NCBI GenBank assembly: GCA_038501625.1
Contig: JAZAYU010000011.1
Span: 8,750,849 to 8,814,848 of the forward strand
From: Corbicula japonica
Lineage: Eukaryota > Mollusca > Bivalvia > Venerida > Cyrenidae
Length of the DNA: 64,000 nucleotides
Direction of reading: 5' to 3'
Part shown: piece after piece, positions 57,004 through 64,000 of the stretch
Layout: the number at the start of each line of letters is the position of its first letter
Position numbering within the stretch: position 1 is the first letter of the stretch
Program-made: the position numbers and the translations under genes
Notes under the pieces: generated by a model
Databases searched by the model: none
What the model saw: only the letters and a program-made list of their open reading frames with translations
What the model was told of the DNA's origin: nothing

Positions 57004-57599
57004 GTGTTACCCGCTTTCAAATTGTGTAAACATCCGGTATCGATTTCTCAGTATCCTTAGATAACAATTTAAAACAACGAATCAATGGAACGGAAAGATA
57101 CATGGGCAACTGTGCTTCTTCTTAGTAGGAATAATGCCGATCGAATAACTAACTTTTGATTATCACAAGAAGGTCAGCAGTCGCTAACAGTGTTCACTCG
57201 TTTTCTACAACACGCTGCAATGTCTGATGACCTACTTTTTTTCCGCAGTACGGGACATGCTAATTCATTTATGTTTCATACTTCGTAATGATAAAATTGA
57301 TAAACACAAATCTGTATGCAACTTCTTTTAAATCATGAAGTTAACGATGAAGAGTTTTAGATTCCTGTAATCAAATTATTTAGTTCTTATGGCGACCCAC
57401 ATTGGCGTTACTTCACATTGCGCATGCGCTTTATTAAGCATGCGCATCTATCCTGGACACAAAACAAAAAGACTGTTAATATATATCCAAACTAAGTAGC
57501 ATTAATATATTCACGCTACTTAATACCGTCTTGAAAATCCCACTTGATACCTCTCCACCCTGCTAGATGCCTCTCTGGTGTAAATAGCTACCAATCGAA

Positions 57600-57720
57600 A
57601 TAGTTTATTTCATTTTCCCTCTGCATAATAAGAGAATACGAGTATTATTTACAACATTTCATTGGTCGAAAAACTAGGTCAAAAGTGAGCTTAGACAGCT
57701 AACGCCGAATAAATTACATC
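57600..57720 (-). repeat. Fragment of the tRNA-Glu-bearing repeat
   Basis: TCTGCATAATAAG, TTACAACATTTCATTGGTCG, AAAAACTAGGTCAAAAGTGA and GCTTAGACAGCTAACGCCGA are the reverse complement of 23370-23470. It overlaps the end of copy B by about 35 bp of shared sequence. Confidence 0.75.
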
Positions 57721-59681
57721 CCAATTTTATCTCAAGTATCATATTTCAGTATTATTGCATCATCAACCAATTTAACTCAGCTAAAAATGACAAATGTCAC
57801 GTACACACTTCTTGTAGATCAAACGATTTCAAAGCAGAGCCGATAAAACAACACAGTCTTGATATGAGCCGACAATTTCCTTTGAAGTTGCATTTCATTG
57901 ACGGTTGGTATCAATGTTTACCTCCATATTGACTGTCAATCAAATTCAGTCTCCGTATGAAATTAACAGGGAAGGCGGATCAAAGAAACGTACATTAATC
58001 TACGAGTATTTTTAAAACATTTTTGAGAAAATTTCTTTTTGTTTGTTTTTGAATTGTGCGGATTATGTGATAATTTAAAAGAGACAATGGAATTTGAACG
58101 TGGATTATTGTAAGTACATGTACCAATAACGTCTCGATAACGGATAAGCCTAGGTTCCTGTGTATTTGTAATAGGTTTTTAACGCCCGATTGAATATGCT
58201 GTTTGAAAGAGGTGACGGGTTACAGTTTATTTGCCCGGAAATGTATCTATCTTTTTTAGAGGTATCTTTTAAGGTATTGAAGTGTAGAAAAGGGAAAACT
58301 CACTGCATTTTATACTTTAATTCCATTGAAACTAATAAACCAGTGTTTCAACTTAAAGTTGAATTGTTTTGCTTAACATGTAATATAAATAATTATTCTT
58401 TAAATTACAATTAGATGTGTAATGCCGTAATGTGGTTTAATGCGTGGATATTGTTGATTTGTTCATGGCTATTTTTTAAAAAAAATATGTTGGAAATACT
58501 TACCTTAATAACTACCACTTTTTTCAACCACTGTGCCGCACTTTCAACTCGTATTAAGTCGTTTTTAGCTGTATTCGTGATATTGTTGCAATTAACACAT
58601 AATCAAATATATACATATCCCGTCAAAGATGGTAAAAGTTCTATCACTACCACAAAAGCAGGGTTAATAATTTGATCAGTGCTGTTTCTTTCACTCATTT
58701 TACGATACAGATGTCAGTACATAATTGTTCACTGATAAAGCCATTATTAAACGATTCTGCATTTACGCCGTATCACGTATGCACTTCGAACAGAAATCTT
58801 AATCTATTTGCTTCCTTAATTCTTCAATGAAGTCGTCGGTGGATCAAACAGAATATTTTTACTGGCTCGCCGAACGTTGACATCTATGATTGTTTACCTC
58901 GGCGAATTCAATCATGGAATTAGCAACGTTGACCCGAAAGCACACGCAACGGGGTTTACATATGTTACAACTTACATGGACAAAAATCACGCCGGAGAAG
59001 AAAGTGAAAGTAAATTTTCCAAAAATGAAACGGTGCTGGCTGTTATTTTGCACCGGAATTGTGTCCGAATAACAGAATTTTTCGTCGGTCAAAATCCCGG
59101 TCGGCTTTTCATACAATTTTTTTTTTTGGGAGGGCTGAAAAAAAGTTACGGTCGGCGCTATTTAGAGACGGTCGGTCGGGTAACCAGAAACAAACCTTTT
59201 TTTTTTTTAGGCCAAAGCATAAAATAAATAATTGGTTTTACTAATTGGGTAAAGAAAATTACTGCAAAATGCAAGTAATCTAATAAGCTAGCATTCATCA
59301 AATTATTCCTTTTTCCTTATCGTGGAATCTTTAATTATAGCATGATAGCAGCAGGAAACTTTTAAACAGAAATATCTTTAAGAAATAATTGGCTTTGATT
59401 GTACAATTTGCATCTGCTAAGTCTGGTCAGGGTTTCAGTTTCTAGACTTTTATAAAACCACCACTTGAACAATTAAAAGACAAGTTCAGATTGATAGATA
59501 GGTGTGTCGATTTAATGAACTCAACGGGTTAAGGATTAAGTCTTCCAGACGTACGCGCTAAAACTTTCTTTATCATTAAAGGTCCCTTTTCAGCTGTAAA
59601 ACCCACCCTGCAATATTTTCACATGTTTAAAGTTCCTTTTTCATCTTTTTTAAAATTCTTAAAGTTTTGTGAAAATTCTTC

Positions 59682-59988
59682 CGTTACCGATGTCATGCAT
59701 TGACGGTAACGTACATCAGAGCTATACGATCAACCTATTTTGGGTTGTCCTGGCTAGCTCAGTTGGTTGTGTCGTCGGAATTGCAGGGCTAGGTGCTGTC
59801 GCTGTGACGGTGAGAGTTCGCTCCCAGCTAGAGGCACTATTATTTGAAATTCACAGTAGTGCTATTTGTGCAGTATGGCGGCCGTAAAAAGTCTCCCCGT
59901 ACATATAGTCAGTACTTTTATCAGTACAATAACCCGTTACCGATGTCATGCAATGATGTTAAGGTATATCAGGGCTATCCGATCAACC
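59682..59988 (+). repeat. 54-bp direct repeats around a tRNA-derived SINE-like segment
   Basis: CGTTACCGATGTCATGCA...GATCAACC occurs at 59682-59735 and again, with several substitutions, at 59935-59988. Between them, TGGCTAGCTCAGTTGG (59751-59766) is a perfect tRNA A box and GAGTTCGCTCCC (59814-59825) a recognisable B box, 48 bp apart, as in tRNA-derived SINEs. The second 54-bp copy abuts the duplicated RPTP segment without a gap. Confidence 0.8.
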
Positions 59989-62153
59989 GAGCAAAAACAG
60001 AAGGTGTTATCGACGTACATAACTTTGTGCAGCTAATGAGAACACAGCGGATCAATATGGTGCAAACAATGGTAAGGATGAAGTTGGTGCAAAAGTAAAA
60101 AAAAATTGCATAATTATCAGGTGTAAAATTTTACTCTCAGAAAACAAGCCTCCCAACAGAGCCAAAAAGGAAACATTAAAGACTGAATGGATTTACAAAA
60201 TGATTTATTTTATTTTCAAATAAGACACTAACAATTAACGAAAAAGAGAACCTGAGGTGATATGCCTTGGAACGGTCAGTGTCTAAAAAGGTTCCAGTTG
60301 AGGTTGAAACCAGGTTCTATGTAGTACCAAACTTACACTTGTCCCTACAGGTGGAGAAGATTATCTTATTTTAAAAGTGGGATTCAACAGAAGTAAGTAA
60401 ACATGTAGAATCTTCGGTACACCGTTACTGATATCTATCTTAATGAAATTTTAATTTGACATATGCTGAACATTACAAATGATTAACAGATGTCAAATTT
60501 AGACTAGATGTTTTAATATTTGTAGCAACATGGTATAGTGGATATGCAAATAAAAAGAAAATTCTAAGATATGATATGATAGCATTCGTGGGTTGAGTGA
60601 AAAACAATAGTAACTGTCTTATTTATTCATATAAAATTACAACTGTTTTGCACTCAACCCACAATATGTTATTATTATTACAAGTGTATATCAGTAAAAG
60701 CAAATCGTGATTAACTTCCCTCCAGGTATAAATAATAACGTTGTTGTAATTAAACATGAATTGTCGTCATTTCAGGACCAATACGTGTTTGTGTATGACT
60801 GTCTGCTTGAAGCCCTGATCAGCGGGGATACACTGATGACATCAGACGAGTACCAAGACATTCTCTTGGAAATGTGCCAGTTTGACAATGCTATACAGAA
60901 AACCAAATTAGAGGAACAATTTGATGTATGTATGCATTATTTTGTAAAAAATTTTAAGACTTCGAGGAGGGTCTTGAACATACATTGTATAGTTATCATT
61001 GTGTCCGTCTGTTTGTCACAAATCTGGAATAATGCTCTACATTTAAAGCCAAAGTCTTAATAAGGGTTTTAAAGTAAAAATATCAAATCATAGTTTTAAG
61101 AGAATAACTTACCAGCGGATACGGGATTCTCGTCCAAACTTCACAAAAGAGTTAACCTTAATTACAAATAAAAACGTGTAAGAGTCATTGCTTGAAGGTT
61201 AAGATCACATTGAGGTCTTCCGAAGCATACTTTTACAATCCGATCCATCTAGTTAATATCCTTCTAAAAGAAAACCGACTTCCTCTCACCTCCATTTTCA
61301 AAATCGTTTCTATATAGCCTTTGAATGACATAAACACTCTGCAGTGGGCTGCTGGTGTTTTGGTCCTTCTGTCCTTCCTGCTGAAGGCTTAGAAGAAAAC
61401 AAGAAAACGTTTGGCGTCTCAATGTTTATTCCGCTATTTCTGTAAGAGTGTACTTAGACTCATTCAAAGAGAATCTCTTTTAAAAGTCTTTATCTAATTT
61501 TTCGATTTTTATTTTTTCACATTCTGTGGTTCTCGGATGAACTGAAGTTTCAGTATTGGACAAGTATTTTTTTTAGATGGTAACACTCTTGTTTTACTTT
61601 TCTTTGTGATAACAATTAATTGGGAAGATTCATCACAAACCCAACATTTCTTCTAAATCTTTATTTTATATTGTTCTTGCCTTATTGACGATTAGTTAAT
61701 TTCAAATCTACATGTTATGTTAAATGTGTTGTACAACTCAGTTATTCGCTTTCAAAATTTAAGCATATGTTTGTGTGTTTTTCAGATTTTACGGCTTATA
61801 ACAACAACAATAGAAAGAGATGAAAGCACGACGGCTCTTCGGGCAGAAAATATCTTTAAAAACAGATGCAAGAATATAGTTGCAGCAAATCGCTGTCGGC
61901 CATTCTTGATGACGCCGTGCGAAGGATGCAACGATTATATCAATGCAGTTTTTACAAACGTAGGTCAAAAAGTTCTTAGAGACGATAACGTTGTCTATAT
62001 TTTTAATTCTGAGAACTGTTATATCTATATGACATTGAGTAATGGCTAAGAAAAGAAATTATCTGTCCTTAGAGGAAATGATTAGTTCTAGATAATTGCT
62101 GATGTTAAGTCTATTGGAACATCTGCAAGGCTTATATAGATTTCTTATATCTA
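59989..62153 (+). pseudogene. Duplicated fragment of the RPTP gene (parts of D1 and D2)
   Basis: A near-identical copy of 26019-28173. It includes the last 83 bp of the D1 P-loop exon (after the catalytic loop itself), exon 60776-60925 and exon 61776-61949, with introns and splice sites kept. Differences seen: Ser to Leu in the ILSEMC motif (TCG to TTG, with a silent change before it), Pro to Ala in NIVPANR, a small deletion near 61220 and an insertion of about 16 bp near 61738. Coding frames remain open, but no catalytic Cys, no promoter and no downstream D2 exons accompany it. Retained introns rule out retroposition. Confidence 0.95.
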
Positions 62154-62345
62154 CAGTCAAGCCTGCGAGATATTTCCGCTTTTTTGCGGGAAACGGGAAA
62201 CGAAATCCGAGTGATATGCGGTAAACGAGAAACGAGAATCGAGCCGTTTTAGTGCGCATGCGCACCGTGCAATCGTGAATTGAGAATATCTGATTGCGCA
62301 GGCTCGAGTTTCTCGTTTCACGCGTATTTGATTGGCTACTCGTTC
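62154..62345. repeat. Inverted-repeat sequence at the right edge of the duplication
   Basis: GTAAACGAGAAACGAGAATC, GAGCCG and GCGCATGCGCACCG are partly mirrored by CTCGAGTTTCTCGTTTCACG. A further inner pair, GCGGGAAACGGGAAACG, repeats the GGGAAACG motif. It begins within 2 bp of the point where homology to the RPTP gene stops. Confidence 0.55.
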
Positions 62346-63275
62346 ACATAGAAGATATAGGTTTTATCGGGTAAATGAGACTGCGATATTTTAAATTTTT
62401 ATTCAAATTCTAATGCAGAAGCATTTTTTTTAATTATTAATATGTTATAAAATAAGTATTCTTAAGCTGGAAATATCTCCATATCTGTATTTAATTACCT
62501 GCAAACACAAACAGCGAATATTGATTTTGACTGTTGTTTACATTATAACAATTTTAAATTATCCGGCAATCATATTTTCTATTTTTCTCTTTGTTTTCCC
62601 TCTGGTCGTGAAGCCGCGGGCTTTAAACCGTATATTAGCTACGTATCTTCAAAATTTGCGCGTCTCTATTTTGTTAACTAAGAAATATTTAGAACAATAT
62701 AAATGGAGCATCTATTATAAATTGTTTCTTATACATAACTTATTATTTTATTTCTAGCAAATATATTTTCTAAAAAACCCTAATTATCGAAAAAAAGACA
62801 AAAGCTGGACAGAAATGATTTATTTAGCAAGTTAGCAGTCTTTTATTTTGGAATAATGAAAAAAACCGCTAAAATGTGGAAATTATAAATAATAGACACA
62901 TATTTGTAAAAATCAACCTATATGTGACTATTTAGTTGTGGTGTTTCCGTTTAAGAACAAGAATAAATGTGTTAAATATTTACTATGCGCAAAAAATATA
63001 TATCAAATTCTTGCCTTAAAATCAGAATGTTCTCTTTACGCGTTTATATAATAAATATGCACCATTTTTCTCAAGAACAACGACATTAGGTAGCACTTAT
63101 GAGGAGGATTAACCAAAATCCACTCAATGTTCTTTAACATCGCTTTTAGTAAGCTCAGCGATCAGTATGGTGTATTAAATTTTACACAATATACCTAGAA
63201 TGGGTCAAAATAACTGTAAAAAGAATTTTATCGATACTACAGCAGTACACACCAACAAAGATCATAATCACGATA

Positions 63276-63353
<78 letters not shown>

Positions 63354-64000
63354 TGTATTATTATTAGTATTATTATTTGTATTATTATTATTATTGAATC
63401 GTTTTAAGACTTTGTTTCTTAATCTCTACCGTCTCATCAGGATACACACTGTTCGCTATGGATTCATTATGTTATTTTGACAAAGGAGCAAACAGTGTAA
63501 ATCCAGATCAAATAGCAAGGATGTGCCAGCTCATCTGATTCTAAACTTGTTGCACACGCGGTAAAGCTCTTATATATGGGCGCGGTAAAGCCCGTATATA
63601 TGAAGGAAAAGGATCAAAAACATCCCTCTACCCACCCCCGACTTCCTTCTCCATAAAACGACGCACTACTAAAAGCTACGATTTCTTCACTATATTTGTA
63701 CAGCTTACTTTAAATGTTTGAATATATTGGTTTTGGTGTTGTTTGTTTGTTTTCCTAACAGCAATATATTAAGAACAGTTTATGTCGCATGACACAATTT
63801 TTAAAATTCAGCTTTAGGCTGTGTTTCATGCCGCAAAACATAAATTATACTCATAAATTTTATATCCTGTAAAACAAAAACAAGCCCGCATTTCTCATTA
63901 AAACTGACTTGTTCAAAGCTTCTTTCAATAGAAATACAATCTTTCTTTTTAAATAAAACATTTCGAACACTATTTAAATGATTGAAAAACAATATCAAAG
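62346..64000. other. Non-coding stretch at the right edge
   Basis: AT-rich, with a long (ATT)n microsatellite at about 63276-63353 and a further imperfect ATT tract to 63395. One ATCCAGATCAAATAGCA/TGTGCCAGCTCATCTGAT inverted-repeat relative lies at 63500-63540, and a short duplication GCGCGGTAAAGC..ATATATG at 63556-63602. No gene recognised. Confidence 0.55.
63276..63395. repeat. (ATT)n microsatellite
   Basis: About 26 uninterrupted ATT units, followed by interrupted ATT/ATTTGT/ATTAGT units to about 63395. Confidence 0.97.

Larger units (their letters stand above)
56091..59640. other. Non-coding stretch with inverted repeats
   Basis: No gene seen. It holds a foldback of ACCGAAATACAC units at 56742-57003, a GCGCATGCGC/GCATGCGC hairpin at 57419-57446, a fragment of the tRNA-Glu repeat at 57600-57720 (minus), and a GGTCGG/poly-T repeat at 59095-59220. 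A few short open frames (58190-58675, 58877-59227) have no recognisable motif. Confidence 0.5.

Noticed and set aside
58190..59244. Short plus-strand open frames that might be a small gene
   Set aside because: No recognisable motif, no splice-consistent neighbours, and the right part overlaps a GGTCGG/poly-T repeat also found at 51361-51445.
59844..60098. Chimeric open frame reading from the SINE-like segment into the duplicated PTP exon
   Set aside because: The frame match with the PTP exon is probably chance; no start evidence, and the frame runs through the old splice donor into intron.

Overview
The window is animal nuclear DNA: an AT-rich, intron-rich gene with GT-AG exons, and dense transposable elements. 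The repeat classes (a short element with CTCAGGTGAG ends and a satellite core, a DIRS/Ngaro retrotransposon, Penelope-like RT, CR1/L2-like LINE ends, many foldback MITEs) resemble those of bivalve molluscs. That assignment is recognition from memory, not a search.

Left half (5006-31222, + strand): one receptor-type protein tyrosine phosphatase (RPTP) gene, followed here through 34 coding exons (about 1,588 residues). All junctions are GT-AG and every phase joins. Exons upstream of 5006, including the signal peptide, were not found. Module order is 8-Cys EGF, kringle, two 8-Cys EGFs, Ig, four FN3 domains, a LAR/R2B-like membrane-proximal domain with a furin-type RARR site, one TM helix, an active-looking phosphatase domain D1 (WPD and HCSAGVGRTG), and a second domain D2 with altered catalytic motifs (WVE and HCMNGANRSG). 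The EGF-Ig-FN3 order recalls Tie receptor kinases, but here it sits on a tandem phosphatase, and the kringle is unexpected in an RPTP.

The introns hold most of the local novelty. Intron 14 has a 73-bp tandem array in which each unit copies the end of the preceding exon together with its 5' splice site. Intron 24 carries a truncated LINE, a 1.65-kb element built on an exact 166-bp satellite, and a repeat with a tRNA-Glu-like segment. Foldback MITEs lie in several introns.

Right half (31223-64000): no host gene was recognised. It holds foldback repeats; a 2.6-kb composite element with 462-bp terminal direct repeats; a CR1/L2-like LINE fragment; a nearly complete 7.2-kb Ngaro/DIRS-type retrotransposon on the minus strand (43468-50682) with split direct repeats, SGNH hydrolase, gag-RT-RNase H and tyrosine recombinase; a broken Penelope-like RT (54250-56090, minus); and a 2.16-kb near-identical copy of part of the RPTP gene (59989-62153), fused to a repeated 54-bp sequence beside a tRNA-derived SINE-like segment.
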